64,000 nucleotides of DNA from Paludibacterium sp. B53371 (GTDB lineage Bacteria; Pseudomonadota; Gammaproteobacteria; Burkholderiales; Chromobacteriaceae): the NCBI RefSeq assembly GCF_018802765.1, contig NZ_CP069163.1, forward strand, positions 1,932,311 through 1,996,310, given 5' to 3'. This document shows positions 43,366 through 52,238 of the stretch, piece by piece; position 1 is the first letter of the stretch, and each line of letters begins with the position of its first letter. The notes under the pieces are model-generated. The model worked only from the letters and a program-made list of their open reading frames with translations. It was not told the origin of the DNA and did no database searches. Made by a program: the position numbers and the translations under genes.

Positions 43366-43854
43366 TCAGGGCGGGGTACCCTCTGCTTCACCCTCCCTTG
43401 CCACGCCGGCCAGCCAGCGACGCAGCAGCGTCGTCTCGCTTTCGCTCAGGCCAGCGGCCAGCGCAGCCTCCAGTTGTTGTACACGCGCTCGGCAGGAAGC
43501 CAGCAGCGCCATGCCCTGCTCGGTGAGGTCGATATGCTGGATGCGGCCATGTTGTGCATGAGGTCGCCGCAGCACGGCGCCCATGCTCTCCAGATTGCCG
43601 ACGATGACTGTCACGGTGGGCGGGGTCAGCATGGCCAGCCTGGCGATGTCGGCATTGGACTGACCAGGATAGGCGGCCAGCATGGTCAGCACCGAGAATT
43701 GCGGCGGCGTGACCCCCAGGTCGCTCAGGGCACGCTCCATCTTCAGCCGGTGCATGGCGGCAGCCTGGCGCAACAGATACCCCAGGTGTCCGTCTTCTCC
43801 CCGTTTGCCCTCTCCGGGGGCCGGCGGCCTGGCCGCCGATTGCTGCTTGCGCAT
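43366..43854 (-). CDS. MarR family transcriptional regulator
   Basis: Winged-helix regulator of 162 residues. HTH and wing: TPPQFSVLTMLAAYPGQSNA, DIARLAMLTPPTVTVIVGNL, ESMGAVLRRPHAQHGRIQHI. It is divergent from an MFS efflux gene, with two matching palindromes between them. Repression of the pump and of itself is the likely role; the ligand is unknown. Confidence 0.92.
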   Translation of the reverse strand: MRKQQSAARPPAPGEGKRGEDGHLGYLLRQAAAMHRLKMERALSDLGVTPPQFSVLTMLAAYPGQSNADIARLAMLTPPTVTVIVGNLESMGAVLRRPHAQHGRIQHIDLTEQGMALLASCRARVQQLEAALAAGLSESETTLLRRWLAGVAREGEAEGTPP

Positions 43855-43858
43855 AATG

Positions 43859-43889
43859 TTAGAACTCTAATATCATGTTTGAACTCTAA
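43859..43889. promoter_or_regulatory. Twin MarR operators between marR and the MFS gene
   Basis: TTAGAACTCTAA (43859-43870; 5-bp arms TTAGA/TCTAA) and TTTGAACTCTAA (43878-43889; one arm mismatch) sit 19 bp apart in the 55-nt divergent gap. The outer ATGTTAGA/TCTAACAT also pair. Confidence 0.65.
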
Positions 43890-43909
43890 CATTATACAGG
43901 AAGCCTGTC

Positions 43910-45112
43910 ATGCCATCCAGCAGCCGCACGTTGCCATTCCCGCTCTTGCCTGCCGCCCTGTGGGTACCGGTCAGCTGGCTGACCATCTTTCTAGTCGGCA
44001 CCGATCTGTTTATCGTCTCGGCCTTTTTGCCGCTGATCGGCCGCGAACTGCACCAATCACCGGCGGCGGTCGCCGTCCTGGTCAGCGCTTTCAGCCTGAC
44101 CTATGCCCTGGCCTGCCCGCTGCTCGGCCGGCTCGCCGAGCGCTGGGGTTTGCGCAACGTCCTGTTCGCCGGCGTCGGCGCACTGGCATTGGCCAATGCT
44201 TATACCGCGCTGGCACCGAATTTGTGGCAACTCACCCTGAGCCGTGTCCTGGCCGGTCTGGCCGCAGCCGGCATTTCGCCCATGCTGTATGCCATGGCGG
44301 CGGAGCGCGCCGCCCCGGCGCAACGGGCCGCACGGTTGGCTCAGATCAATTCCGGGCTGGTGATTGCCCTGTGCCTGGGTGCCCCGTTCGGGCTCTGGCT
44401 GGGGCAACTGACACATTGGCGCATGCTGTTTGCCGCCCTCGGCGTGGCGCTGCTGGCCATGGTGCCGGTCAATGCCGTCGCCTGGTCCGGCAGCCTGCCG
44501 CACCAGGCTCCGGTTCGCCAGGACAGCAGTCAGGAGCGACTGTGGCAGGCCTGGCCGCTGCTGCTGTGCATGTGCGCCTGGGCGGTCAGTGTCTATGCCT
44601 GCTATACCCTGCTGGCCACGGCACTGGTGCAGACGTTCGCGGCACCTGCCGCTCAGGTGGCACTGACCCTGGCCTGCTTTGGCGCCGGGGCGACTGGCGG
44701 GGTGCTGGCAGGAGGCCGGCTGGCGGACCGTCTCGGCGCGGCGCGCCAGGTACGGCTGTCGCTGGCACTGATGACCGCCTGCTTCGGCCTGTGCCTGCTG
44801 GCCTATCGGCAGCATGGGCTGTGGCTGTTGGCCGCCGCCCTGTTCACCGTGGCCTTTGTCGCCTATGGGTTTTTCCCGGCCTTGCAGGCTTGTGCGGCGC
44901 AGGCCTTTCATACCCGACGCCCCACGGTACTGGGCCTGCTCAGCAGCGCGCTGTATGTCGGCATTACCCTGGGCGCCGCGCTGGGCGGCAGACTGTATTC
45001 GGCATGGGGCATGACTGCGGTGCTGCTACTGAGTGCAGCAGTGGCTGCCGCAGCCTGCCTGCTGACCCGCCATCGGCTATTCAGCGCTGATACGCACCAA
45101 CCAGCGGCATAG
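43910..45112 (+). CDS. MFS efflux transporter (AraJ/DHA1 type)
   Basis: Transporter of 400 residues with about 12 hydrophobic segments. TDLFIVSAFLPLIGRELHQS in the first helix pair, LLGRLAERWGLRNVLFAG (motif A) and RVLAGLAAAGISPMLYAMAA (motif C region) are DHA1-type. It is divergent from a MarR repressor gene and overlaps, on the opposite strand, the end of the next gene by 36 nt. Confidence 0.92.
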   Translation: MPSSSRTLPFPLLPAALWVPVSWLTIFLVGTDLFIVSAFLPLIGRELHQSPAAVAVLVSAFSLTYALACPLLGRLAERWGLRNVLFAGVGALALANAYTALAPNLWQLTLSRVLAGLAAAGISPMLYAMAAERAAPAQRAARLAQINSGLVIALCLGAPFGLWLGQLTHWRMLFAALGVALLAMVPVNAVAWSGSLPHQAPVRQDSSQERLWQAWPLLLCMCAWAVSVYACYTLLATALVQTFAAPAAQVALTLACFGAGATGGVLAGGRLADRLGAARQVRLSLALMTACFGLCLLAYRQHGLWLLAAALFTVAFVAYGFFPALQACAAQAFHTRRPTVLGLLSSALYVGITLGAALGGRLYSAWGMTAVLLLSAAVAAAACLLTRHRLFSADTHQPAA

Positions 45113-45835
45113 CTGCTGATGTGCCTCGCTGGCCGGGTCGAGAAAGCGCATATGATCCATACCCTCGATCACGGTCAGTTGTGCCGCATCACCGGCTTGC
45201 AGCGCCAGGCGGACATAATCCTGCGACCAGACCAGCGGCACCGCCTCATCCTCGCTGCCATGCAGAATGAGTTGCGGCACGCCCAGCGGCAGGCAATCCA
45301 CGGGTGAGGCCTGCCGATAGCGCTCGGCCTGGCTGGTAGGCGTGCCGCCCAGCAAGGTGCGCAGCACCTCGGGCTCACGCACGAACTCATGGCAGCGACG
45401 CAAATCGGTGACCGGGGCCAGCCCGGCCACCGCCAGAGGACGAACCGGCCCGTCATGCCTGGCGGCCGCCCATAGCGCCAGATGACCACCGGCCGAATGG
45501 CCGACCAGCAGCACGCGATGCAAATCGAGCACCACCCCCTGCCCGACCAAGTCGGCCAGGGCATCCAGACCGGCGCGCACATCCTCGAAGGTGCCGGGCC
45601 AGCCACCACCGTCCTCACCAAGCCTGCGATAGCCCATATTCCAGACAGCAAAACCGCGCCGACACAGGTCCAGGGCCAGGGGGTGCAACTGCTCGCGTCC
45701 CCAGGGCAAGCGCCAGAATCCGCCATGCAGCAGTACCACCACCGGCGGACTGGTTCGCGACGGCAGCCACAGTTCGCCCGCCTGGCAGGCCATGGCGCCG
45801 TAGTGATGGGTTAGGCTTGGGTAGTCAGCTTGCAT
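45077..45835 (-). CDS. Alpha/beta hydrolase, arylformamidase/carboxylesterase-like
   Basis: Hydrolase of 252 residues. The oxyanion motif LLHGGFWRLPWGREQL (HGGFW), nucleophile elbow VGHSAGGHLALWAA and catalytic Asp/His in LHGSEDEAVPL and GMDHMRFL place it with KynB-like formamidases and small esterases. The ATG at 45835 follows a near-perfect AGGAGGT. No kynurenine genes are nearby, so the substrate is unknown. Divergent from a LysR gene. Confidence 0.9.
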   Translation of the reverse strand: MQADYPSLTHHYGAMACQAGELWLPSRTSPPVVVLLHGGFWRLPWGREQLHPLALDLCRRGFAVWNMGYRRLGEDGGGWPGTFEDVRAGLDALADLVGQGVVLDLHRVLLVGHSAGGHLALWAAARHDGPVRPLAVAGLAPVTDLRRCHEFVREPEVLRTLLGGTPTSQAERYRQASPVDCLPLGVPQLILHGSEDEAVPLVWSQDYVRLALQAGDAAQLTVIEGMDHMRFLDPASEAHQQLCRWLVRISAE

Positions 45836-45909
45836 GAGGACCTCCTGTTTCTGGTGAGCGATCCTTTGCATGATATTGAATATTTTTATGCTACTGTTAC
45901 GGCATTATT

Positions 45910-45924
45910 TCGCCACATTGGCGA
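45910..45924. promoter_or_regulatory. Candidate LysR operator
   Basis: TCGCCACATTGGCGA has perfect TCGCC/GGCGA arms with a 5-nt centre, 18 nt before the LysR start codon and in the divergent gap to the hydrolase gene. Confidence 0.5.
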
Positions 45925-45942
45925 CAAAATGGAGTCGTTAAA

Positions 45943-46860
45943 ATGGCCAATCCGGATCGGCTCAGTGGCATCGCCGCCTTTGTCGAGGCAGCAGAAGCCG
46001 GCAATTTCAGCATGGCGGCTGAACGCATGCATCTGTCGCGCTCGGCGGTCGCCAAAAGCGTCGCCCGGCTGGAGCAGCGTCTGGGCACCCGGCTGTTTCA
46101 TCGTTCAACACGTAGTCAGCACCTGACTGCGGAAGGCACGTTGTTCTATCAGCGCTGCTTGCGGGTGCTGGCGGAACTGGAGCAGGCCGAAGCGGCGCTG
46201 GCGCAGGGCCAGCTGGCGCTGAAGGGTCGACTGCGGCTGAGCATGCCGGGACTCTTGGGACGCACGCTGATCGCCCCGCTGTTGTTTGCGCTGGCCGAGC
46301 AGCACCCGGGCCTGCAGTGGGAACTGTCGTTGACCGACCGGCGGGTTGACCTGATCGAAGAAGGATTTGATCTGGCGATCCGCAGCGGGGACCTGCCGGA
46401 CAACCACGACTATCAGACGCGCCCTCTGGGGCAACAGCACATGGTGCTGTGCGCCAGCCCGGCCTATCTGGCGCAACGCGGCAGACCGGATACCCCGGCC
46501 GCGCTGACACAGTTCGACTGCCTGATTTATGGCCGAGCTCAGCAGACCGCCAGCTGGCGCTTTGAGGCGGGCGCTACCCCCGCACAGCGCGTCGACGTCC
46601 CGGCGCGGCTGTGCTTGGATGATCTGGGTGCGCTGCTGGATGCGACTCTGGCCGGGCTGGGCATCGCCAGGCTGCCGCTGTGGCTGGTACGTGCAGACCT
46701 GGACAGTGGCCGCCTGCTGCCAGTGCTGGGCGACAGCCTCTCGGTCGGCTACCCCTTGCAGTTGCTGTGGCCGGCGGCACGGCAGATCACACAGCGCCTG
46801 CGCCTGGTCATCGATACACTGGCAGAGCAGTTGCCGACCAGACTGGCGGGGTTGGGCTGA
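45943..46860 (+). CDS. LysR family transcriptional regulator
   Basis: Regulator of 305 residues. HTH: IAAFVEAAEAGNFSMAAERM, HLSRSAVAKSVARLEQRLGT, RLFHRSTRSQHLTAEG. Effector domain from about 90 (KGRLRLSMPGLLGRTLIAPL, EEGFDLAIRSGDL). Probably controls the divergent hydrolase and itself through the palindrome at 45910. Confidence 0.93.
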   Translation: MANPDRLSGIAAFVEAAEAGNFSMAAERMHLSRSAVAKSVARLEQRLGTRLFHRSTRSQHLTAEGTLFYQRCLRVLAELEQAEAALAQGQLALKGRLRLSMPGLLGRTLIAPLLFALAEQHPGLQWELSLTDRRVDLIEEGFDLAIRSGDLPDNHDYQTRPLGQQHMVLCASPAYLAQRGRPDTPAALTQFDCLIYGRAQQTASWRFEAGATPAQRVDVPARLCLDDLGALLDATLAGLGIARLPLWLVRADLDSGRLLPVLGDSLSVGYPLQLLWPAARQITQRLRLVIDTLAEQLPTRLAGLG

Positions 46861-47053
46861 CCCACCGCGGCAGGGACAGGTGCCAGAACACCGCACAGGT
46901 CAGCGCGATAGAAGGACCACCGCCTTGACCCCAAAGCGCCATCACCCTACCCAATCAGCATGGTAAAGTCGCTGTCTCACCAACCCATGGCCAGGCCCGC
47001 ACAGACAGATCGCCGCAAGACAGCGGCGCGGGCATGAGAAAGGATGTCGCAGC

Positions 47054-47965
47054 TTGCAGCAACTGACACGCGGGGTCGCCTGTGGCATGGCGGCCGGGGC
47101 ATTGTGGGGGACGGTATTCATGGCGCCCCTCTGGGCGTCGGACTTCACGCCGCTGCAGCTGTCAGCCGGGCGTTATCTGGCTTATGGCGTGGTTGCGGCG
47201 GGTCTGCTGCTGCCGCGCTGGCGCAGTGTGGTGCCGGGGCTGGGCTGGCGCGAATGGCTGGTACTGGCCTGGCTCAGCCTGCTGGGCAACATTCTGTATT
47301 ACCTGCTGCTGGCTTCGGCGGTACAGCGAGGCGGTGTGGCGATGACCTCGCTGATGATCGGTTTCATGCCGGTGGCCATTGCACTGATCGGCTATTACAG
47401 GCAGCGCAAGCCACCGCTGTTCCGTCTGCTGCCATCGCTGCTGCTAGGCCTGGCCGGCGTGTTGTGCATTGTCTGGCCCAGCCTGCACAGTGCCCGGCAG
47501 GCCGCGGGAAACCACCCGTTGACCGGGCTGCTGTGTGCGGTGGGCGCGCTGGTTTCCTGGACCTGGTTTGCCGTCAGCAACAGTCACAGCCTGTCACGGC
47601 TGCAGCACATCAGCGCCGGTGACTGGAGTTTGTTACTGGGGGTAGTGACCGGCATCGAGTCTCTGCTGCTGATCGTGCCCTCGCTGCAGGACAGCACGGC
47701 GCACGGCGCATCCGACTGGCTGCGCTTTGCCGCGGTCAGCGCCGGTATCGCCCTCTTTGCCTCGGTCATTGGCAACGCCTTCTGGAACCGCATGAGTCGT
47801 CTGCTGCCGCTGACCATGACCGGGCAAATGATTTTGTTCGAAACCCTGTTTGCCCTGCTGTATTCGTTTCTCTGGGCATGGCGCGGCCCGACGCTCTGGG
47901 AAACGTTGGCGGCCTTCCTGTTGATGATCAGCGTGCTGCTCAGTGTGTCTTCACACCGGCATTGA
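47054..47965 (+). CDS. DMT superfamily (EamA) transporter
   Basis: Membrane protein of 303 residues with ten hydrophobic segments in two EamA repeats (MAAGALWGTVFMAPLWASDF; the second repeat starts near ALVSWTWFAVSNSHSL). Exporters of amino acids or metabolites are typical. The start is taken as TTG at 47054 after AGGAT; an in-frame ATG at 47087 is the alternative. The ATG at 47044 is in another frame. Confidence 0.88.
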   Translation: MQQLTRGVACGMAAGALWGTVFMAPLWASDFTPLQLSAGRYLAYGVVAAGLLLPRWRSVVPGLGWREWLVLAWLSLLGNILYYLLLASAVQRGGVAMTSLMIGFMPVAIALIGYYRQRKPPLFRLLPSLLLGLAGVLCIVWPSLHSARQAAGNHPLTGLLCAVGALVSWTWFAVSNSHSLSRLQHISAGDWSLLLGVVTGIESLLLIVPSLQDSTAHGASDWLRFAAVSAGIALFASVIGNAFWNRMSRLLPLTMTGQMILFETLFALLYSFLWAWRGPTLWETLAAFLLMISVLLSVSSHRH

Positions 47966-47984
47966 GTCAGCGGGAATCTGCGGA

Positions 47985-48098
47985 TTACAGCTCTTCGTCC
48001 ATCAGCGCGATGGCACCTTCGCCATGCAGTTGCGCCAGCAATTGCTGCAATTGATGTTGCGTGTGCAGATACGCACAGAGTTCTTCCTGATAAGTCAT
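47985..48098 (-). CDS. Candidate 37-residue small protein
   Basis: Short frame encoding MTYQEELCAYLHTQHQLQQL then LAQLHGEGAIALMDEEL. It looks like a single amphipathic helix with a Gln/Leu-rich core and an acidic end. GAGG precedes the ATG at 48098. No known family. It fills part of an 800-nt region otherwise without genes. Confidence 0.45.
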   Translation of the reverse strand: MTYQEELCAYLHTQHQLQQLLAQLHGEGAIALMDEEL

Positions 48099-48470
48099 GA
48101 TGTGGCCTCGCAATGGGTAGTCGATGCCTCAGGGCGGCTGCGACATCGTCGACCACAGCATAGTCTTGAAATCAAACTATTTATTGCGCTGCATCATATG
48201 GTGCGCCATCTGATAAGTTCAGGTCGCATCACTGTATGGCTCGTGTGGCAACACCGCCGCAACCTGCCGGTTTGCCAACGTCACCCATCATCTTGACATG
48301 CCGATCAATGATCCTGGCACACAACGACCTTCCAGCATGACGGACCAGTGCGCACCAGGGCGGGCAACTGGCCAACACGCTGACCATCGACCCCCGTCAC
48401 GCGGCTGCCAGATGCGTCGTGACGGGATAGATCTGGCGCAGGGAGCCGTGCAAACGGCCTCAGGTGTGAC
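48099..48470. other. Intergenic region with an inverted repeat
   Basis: No convincing gene in this part. CCCGTCACG (48393-48401) and CGTGACGGG (48418-48426) form a perfect 9-bp inverted repeat with a 16-nt centre. Composition is mixed and the long open frames are unconvincing. Confidence 0.4.
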
Positions 48471-48551
48471 TTACTCTTCGCGCGTCAGGTAGCAATAACA
48501 GAGAGCAGCCACGGCAATCAGCGCCAGGACCCCTACTGTCGAGAAACTCAT
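48471..48551 (-). CDS. Candidate 26-residue membrane small protein
   Basis: Short frame encoding MSFSTVGVLALIAVAALCYC then YLTREE: a single hydrophobic helix with a short charged C-terminus, the profile of bacterial membrane small proteins. AAAGAGA precedes the ATG at 48551. A longer in-frame start at 48662 is less likely. Confidence 0.5.
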   Translation of the reverse strand: MSFSTVGVLALIAVAALCYCYLTREE

Positions 48552-48767
48552 TTTGTCTCTTTCAGGGAGCAGACTCCCGGAAATGGAATGCCGAAGAAAG
48601 GGCCCGACGCATGCGTCAGCCGGGACCACCTGCCACCGGCAATCAGCATACTCGCATGTCATTTAAAGAGAAAGGCAAGCAGCGTTTTTTTGCCCCACCC
48701 CCGCTTGAGCGCGTACACTGAATGGGTGTCCCAACGCTGAACCTCTGCGCCTCCGCGCACCTTGTCC

Positions 48768-49895
48768 ATGACTACACCGACCCGCTGGCAGCGGCTGCGC
48801 GCCCTGCTGAGCAATGAATTGCGCCACCTCACCACCATCCATGCCAGCGACCGCCCCTGGCAGCTGCCCTTCGCGGCGGCACTGGCCAGCGGCCTGCCCT
48901 TGCTGGTCGGTGCCTGGTTCGGCCATTTGGCTTATGGACTGATTGCCTCGCTCGGCGGCATGATTTTTCTGTACTTGCCGGATACGGCACTGCCGCACCG
49001 CATGCTGACGGTGATGAGCTGCGCCTTTGCCATCACGGCCAGCTATGCACTGGGCGTCATCAGCCATCACTTTGCGCCGGGCATGGTCGTGATCCTGGCG
49101 CTGATCACCACCCTGGTCACCATGGTGAGCCGCTTCTATGCGCTGGGCCAGCCCGGCAGTTTGTTTTTCATCATGGCCGCGGCGATTGGCGCCTACTCTC
49201 CCAGCACCACCGCCGACCTGCCGCTGAAAGTCGGCCTGATGTTCCTCGGCAGCCTGCAGGCTTGTGTCATTGCCTTCTGCTACAGTCTGTACAGCCTGCG
49301 GCATCGCCCGCCCAAACCCGCGCCGAACCTGGCAGAAAAGCGCTTTGAGTATGTGGTGGTGGATTCGGTGTTCATCGGCGGCTTCGTCGGTCTGGCCACC
49401 GCGCTGGCGCAACTGCTGCACATGGAAAATGCCTACTGGGTACCGATCAGTTGCCTGGCGGTGATTCCCGGCGTGTCATTGCGGGCGGTCTGGAACAAGC
49501 AGCTGCACCGCCTGCTCGGCACCTCGCTCGGGCTGATGCTGGCATTCGCCATTCTGATGTTGCCGCTCACCCCCTGGACGGTCTGTCTGGTGATGATCAG
49601 CCTGAACTTCATCATCGAAACGCTGATCGTGCGCCATTACGGCTTTGCCACCATGTTCATCACGCCGATCACCATCCTGCTGGCCGATGCGGCCCGTCTG
49701 GGCCTGACGCCGCCGGAGATCTTGATCCGGGCCCGCTTCGCCGACACCGTGCTGGGCTGCCTGGTCGGCCTGGCCGGGGGCTACTGCCTGCATCATCCGC
49801 GTTGGCGCGCCACGGTCAGCCGCCATCTGCGCCGCTGGGTCCGGACCCTGCCCGGGGTGCCGCACAAGGCGCTGCCGCACGATCCTGCACCCTGA
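48768..49895 (+). CDS. FUSC-like membrane protein
   Basis: Membrane protein of 375 residues with two sets of hydrophobic segments flanking a cytoplasmic stretch (about 180-200, SLRHRPPKPAPNLAEKRFEY). ALPHRMLTVMSCAFAITASY, MAAAIGAYSPST and a second half YWVPISCLAVIPGVSLRAVW with HRLLGTSLGLML resemble FUSC/YccS/AaeB-type aromatic-acid exporters, in a shorter form. The ATG at 48768 is used. Substrate unknown. Confidence 0.82.
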   Translation: MTTPTRWQRLRALLSNELRHLTTIHASDRPWQLPFAAALASGLPLLVGAWFGHLAYGLIASLGGMIFLYLPDTALPHRMLTVMSCAFAITASYALGVISHHFAPGMVVILALITTLVTMVSRFYALGQPGSLFFIMAAAIGAYSPSTTADLPLKVGLMFLGSLQACVIAFCYSLYSLRHRPPKPAPNLAEKRFEYVVVDSVFIGGFVGLATALAQLLHMENAYWVPISCLAVIPGVSLRAVWNKQLHRLLGTSLGLMLAFAILMLPLTPWTVCLVMISLNFIIETLIVRHYGFATMFITPITILLADAARLGLTPPEILIRARFADTVLGCLVGLAGGYCLHHPRWRATVSRHLRRWVRTLPGVPHKALPHDPAP

Positions 49896-50047
49896 CTCCG
49901 GGCACCTGTCCTTTCGCACAGGCACCTGACCCCCATATTGCCGCGCAACATTTCATATGGATATTAATCTTAATAAGCCAATTCCATTCGAATGGCGCAA
50001 GCCTTCGTCCTGGCTTGCCTGATGGCTTATTCAAGAGGATTTGATCC

Positions 50048-51313
50048 ATGAGCACGCAAGCAGAGTCCACAGCGCCTTTCCGTGTCGGCCAATGGCTACC
50101 TTCCGATCAGGCCTTGCTGACGCAATGGTTAAGCGACCTGCATGAAGAGGCACGGGAACTGAAAAAGCCCCTGCATCCGGTACTGCAGTCGTTTCAGGCG
50201 CTGATCGAGAATGATGCTGAAATCTACATGCTGTTCCATCAGATGTTCGAGCAGGTGCCGCATCGTCCTCCGTACAATCGCAACCCGGCCGGCGGCCCGC
50301 AGGTTCGCAATTACCAGCAGATGCTGCAGATGATCAATGTCATCCTGACTCGTGCGCCGGCATTCAACACCACGGGCCTGGTCGGGTTTCCGATCAATGC
50401 CATTCTGGACTGGTCGATGGGCACCACCGCCGGGTTTGCCGCGTTTCTCAACGACCGGGTCAATCAGCAGCTCAAACTGGTGTTGAACGAATGGGCGCGC
50501 TTTCTTTGCTCGAAGGACTCCTGCGCCGTTCTGGGGAACCAGAGCAACAGTGACTGGTTCGGGCCGGCGGCACGCAAGGCCATGCCGAATTTCGACCAGG
50601 AGTTTCAGTGCGAACCGACCCAGCCCTATCATGGCTTCCGCTCCTGGGATGATTTCTTCACTCGTGAATTCCGCCCCGGAGTACGCCCGGTCGCCGCACC
50701 AGACAAGGATGACGTCATCGTCAACGCCTGCGAATCGGCTCCCTACCGGCTGGCGCACAACGTCCAGGCGCATGATCGCTTCTGGATCAAGGCTCAGCCC
50801 TACTCGGTCGCCCATATGCTGGATAACGATCCACTGACCGAGCATTTCATCGGCGGCACCATTTACCAGGCCTTCCTCAGCGCGCTGAGCTACCACCGCT
50901 GGCACAGCCCGGTCAGCGGGACCGTGATCAAGGCCTACGTCAAGGATGGTACGTATTACTCGGAAGCCCTGTCGGAAGGCTATGACCCGGCCGGGCCGAA
51001 TGATTCGCAGGGCTACATCACCGAGGTGGCGACCCGGGCGATGATTTTCATTCAGGCGGACAATCCGGCCATCGGACTGATTTGCGTCATGCCGGTCGGC
51101 ATGGCCGAGGTCTCGACCTGCCAGATCACGGTGTATGAAGGTCAGAAGGTGAAAAAGGGCGAGCAGCTCGGCATGTTCCACTTCGGAGGTTCGACCCACT
51201 GCGTGTTCTACGGGCCGCAGGCCAAGCTGGCCTTTGATCTGCACGGCCAGCAACCGGGACTCAACGCCAGCAACATTCCGGTCAATGCCCGCATCGCGAC
51301 CGTGATGCGCTGA
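50048..51313 (+). CDS. Phosphatidylserine-decarboxylase-family enzyme, PsiD-like
   Basis: Pyruvoyl-type decarboxylase of 421 residues, much longer than bacterial PSD. The C-terminal half has the PSD core: ALSYHRWHSPVSG (catalytic His region, H283/H286), GLICVMPVGMAEVSTC and LGMFHFGGSTHC with the self-cleavage Gly381-Ser382. The N-terminal part (NYQQMLQMINVILTRAP, AGFAAFLNDRVNQQLK, FLCSKDSCAVL, HGFRSWDDFFTREFRP) and YSVAHMLDNDPLTEHF match, from memory, the layout of the fungal tryptophan decarboxylase PsiD. A soluble amino-acid decarboxylase is therefore more likely than membrane PSD. Good AGAGGA ribosome site; monocistronic. Confidence 0.85.
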   Translation: MSTQAESTAPFRVGQWLPSDQALLTQWLSDLHEEARELKKPLHPVLQSFQALIENDAEIYMLFHQMFEQVPHRPPYNRNPAGGPQVRNYQQMLQMINVILTRAPAFNTTGLVGFPINAILDWSMGTTAGFAAFLNDRVNQQLKLVLNEWARFLCSKDSCAVLGNQSNSDWFGPAARKAMPNFDQEFQCEPTQPYHGFRSWDDFFTREFRPGVRPVAAPDKDDVIVNACESAPYRLAHNVQAHDRFWIKAQPYSVAHMLDNDPLTEHFIGGTIYQAFLSALSYHRWHSPVSGTVIKAYVKDGTYYSEALSEGYDPAGPNDSQGYITEVATRAMIFIQADNPAIGLICVMPVGMAEVSTCQITVYEGQKVKKGEQLGMFHFGGSTHCVFYGPQAKLAFDLHGQQPGLNASNIPVNARIATVMR

Positions 51314-51317
51314 CGAT

Positions 51318-51344
51318 GACAGGCCGGTCACCGACCGGCCTGTC
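51318..51344. terminator. Hairpin between convergent genes
   Basis: GACAGGCCGGTC/GACCGGCCTGTC, a perfect 12-bp stem with a 3-nt loop in the 36-nt gap between the decarboxylase and YkgJ-like genes. No U-tract. Confidence 0.6.
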
Positions 51345-51349
51345 CCGCC

Positions 51350-51988
51350 CTACTGCAAACCGCTGGCGACATACCACTCCTGCTCTGCCTGTGGCGTATC
51401 CAGCGCCACCAGCAGGGCCTCGCCCAGTTCGCGAGGCGCAACATCCAGCCCCAGCGCCTGATAGGCCGCATCCGCCCCACGCATCAGGGCCTCGGCGCCA
51501 AAGCGGATAGCCATGTCCTGCGGCAAGGTCTCGTCGCCCCGGGCACAGGCCGCCACTTCCAGTGAGTGCGCCCGCCGGCAAGTCGCGGGACGTTGCTCAT
51601 ACACCAGACAGCGCTGCTGCTGCAGCAAGGCACAGTCATGGCGAGCAAACGGATCCCTCGCGCGCACCACAACCTGGGTCTGCAGGCGCTCACGCAAGGC
51701 GTCTCGCTCGTTCTGCGGCCACTGGCGAATGGTGCGCAGCATCAGCCACAGTTGCGGCGGCGTGATCTCGACACGCGCCTGGCAGCAGTAACTACAGCCC
51801 TCGCGACAGGCCAGCACCGGCCCATCCCCGGCTGCCTGCTGCACCACACGGTCCACGCCGCGCTGCACGTTGACGACAAACTGCACCGCCGCCTCGCGGC
51901 CTGGATGCTCGCTCAGATGGTGCAGGGCCTTCTGGCACACGCCAGCCACCGATTGTTCGAACGCAGCCTGTTGTTCTTCATCCAGCAT
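51350..51988 (-). CDS. YkgJ family cysteine-cluster protein
   Basis: Protein of 212 residues with the CxxxCxxCC motif (CREGCSYCCQARVEITPPQL) and later Cys in HDCALLQQQRCLVYEQRPAT and CRRAH, the YkgJ/CxxCxxCC zinc- or iron-binding pattern. Function unknown in the family. The ATG at 51988 follows AGGAG; longer readings lack support. Confidence 0.9.
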   Translation of the reverse strand: MLDEEQQAAFEQSVAGVCQKALHHLSEHPGREAAVQFVVNVQRGVDRVVQQAAGDGPVLACREGCSYCCQARVEITPPQLWLMLRTIRQWPQNERDALRERLQTQVVVRARDPFARHDCALLQQQRCLVYEQRPATCRRAHSLEVAACARGDETLPQDMAIRFGAEALMRGADAAYQALGLDVAPRELGEALLVALDTPQAEQEWYVASGLQ

Positions 51989-52238
51989 GCAGACACTCCT
52001 GTTTTCAACACATGCGCCTTTTTGCATGGCCGCGGCGAAAAAGTCAAAAGTTGTCTTGCGCCTGCCTTTCCCCTGGCGTCGACATGGCCCGCGGGCGCGT
52101 CTGGAAACCCGCGCCATGCCAGTCACCTGTCTCACCACATCCGCTCATGAACCAGGCTTGCCCCTGCTGATGACAAGGGCTAAATTGACAGGAGACCTGT
52201 TTCATTCCACCGACATAGACCCTTGCAGGTACGCCATC

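Noticed and set aside
47044..47622. ATG-initiated frame of 192 residues overlapping the DMT transporter
   Set aside because: It is out of frame with the clearly membrane-protein reading frame that starts at TTG 47054; its product is low-complexity.
48393..48426. Inverted repeat as a terminator
   Set aside because: The 16-nt centre and lack of a U-tract make it a poor terminator; noted only as a repeat.
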